A stretch of DNA of 5,221 nt from an uncultured Bacteroidaceae bacterium (lineage in GTDB: Bacteria; Bacteroidota; Bacteroidia; Bacteroidales; Bacteroidaceae): positions 1 through 5,221 of the forward strand of contig CAJGCJ010000125.1 in assembly GCA_904501775.1 (NCBI GenBank). The letters run 5' to 3'. Below, piece by piece: positions 4,817-5,221 of the stretch. Made by a program: the position numbers and the translations under genes. How positions within the stretch are numbered: position 1 is the first letter of the stretch; every line of letters starts with the position of its first letter. The notes below the pieces were generated by a model. That model worked only from the letters and a program-made list of their open reading frames with translations. It was not told where the DNA came from and searched no databases.

Positions 4817-5221
4817 TTATAAAGGCTTAATCTTTTTGAGTTCAGTATAAAGGCGTTGCACCGGCAGTCCCATTACATTGAAATATGAGCCTTCGATATT
4901 CTCCATTCCAATATATCCTATCCACTCCTGAGCACCATAAGCCCCGGCCTTATCCATAGGTTTATATCTCTCAACGTAATAATCGACCTCTTCACCGGTA
5001 AGCTGCGAGAATGTCACATTCGACTGCGCCACAAAACTGCGCTGCTCGCTCTTTGTGGTTATAGTGACACCGGTAAACACCGAATGGGTCTTCCCTGCCA
5101 TATCATGTATCATTTCACGAGCCTCTTCAGCATCAGCCGGCTTGCCCAATGCCTTCCCGTCGAGCCACACTATAGTATCGGCTGTTATTATAAGTTCGTC
5201 ATCGGACATCATATGACGATA
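4817..5221 (-). CDS. maf: Maf family nucleotide pyrophosphatase, YhdE type (5' end cut by window)
   Basis: The last 134 residues of a Maf protein; the family is about 190-200 aa, so roughly 60 N-terminal residues, including the conserved SxSxxR-type motif, lie beyond the right edge. The enzyme hydrolyses dTTP/UTP, and probably modified pyrimidine nucleotides, to the monophosphate and pyrophosphate in the cytoplasm. Counting from the window edge, visible motifs are ITADTIVWLDG at 12-22 (the Asp of ADTIV is the proposed catalytic base), LGKP at 25-28, HSVFTGVTI at 46-54, DKAGAYGAQEW at 90-100 and IEGSYFNVMGLPV at 109-121. The KAGAYG-Q pattern points to the dTTP/UTP (YhdE) subgroup rather than the m7GTP (YceF) subgroup. 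The frame enters from outside the window, so the Met-Met pair at 4-5 is not the true start. Its own transcript probably ends in the inverted repeat or hairpin that follows, separate from the his operon. Confidence 0.95.
   Translation of the reverse strand, partial: YRHMMSDDELIITADTIVWLDGKALGKPADAEEAREMIHDMAGKTHSVFTGVTITTKSEQRSFVAQSNVTFSQLTGEEVDYYVERYKPMDKAGAYGAQEWIGYIGMENIEGSYFNVMGLPVQRLYTELKKIKPL

Noticed and set aside
1..5221. CRISPR arrays, tRNA or rRNA genes, insertion sequences, phage or defence genes
   Set aside because: No spaced direct repeats, cloverleaf, transposase or phage motifs were found; the window is core metabolism with one regulatory spacer.

Overview
The window carries most of a histidine biosynthesis operon and the end of a second transcription unit. 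All intact genes lie on the minus strand. The organism is most likely a member of the Bacteroidales (Bacteroidota). The reasons are the gene order hisG-hisD-hisC-hisB, the fused bifunctional HisB, the absence of Shine-Dalgarno sequences before the genes, and a promoter-like TATATTTG box that fits the Bacteroidota TAnnTTTG consensus. I cannot name the genus from the sequence alone.

Layout, read in the direction of transcription (right to left): (1) 5221-4817, the C-terminal two thirds of a Maf-type nucleotide pyrophosphatase. (2) 4816-4191, a 626-base intergenic region. It holds a perfect 27-bp inverted repeat just after maf, a short stretch that looks like a decayed or very small gene, a candidate terminator hairpin, a Bacteroidota-type promoter, and a complete histidine attenuator. 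(3) 4190-3339 hisG, 3342-2023 hisD, 2032-998 hisC, and 998 to the left edge hisB, which loses its last few dozen residues at the window boundary. Each his gene overlaps the next by 1 to 10 bases, so the four are almost certainly co-transcribed and translationally coupled.

The most notable element is the hisG leader. A 17-codon reading frame at 4340-4287 encodes MNIVHRHRNHNHLHHSS, with six histidines in 17 residues. It is followed by two mutually exclusive hairpins: an antiterminator (4290-4237) and a Rho-independent terminator (4249-4204) with a T-rich tail that ends just before the hisG start. A third hairpin (4299-4283) can sequester the 5' part of the antiterminator. This has the full logic of ribosome-mediated transcription attenuation: ribosomes stalled at His codons permit read-through into hisGDCB, while fast translation lets the terminator form.

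Together the four enzymes cover the first step of the pathway (HisG) and its last steps (HisB, HisC, HisD). The genes for the middle steps (hisI/E, hisA, hisH, hisF) are not in the window and probably lie further downstream or elsewhere. A second point of interest is that the HisB phosphatase domain lacks the cysteine/histidine zinc-binding loop of the E. coli enzyme while keeping all its catalytic HAD motifs.
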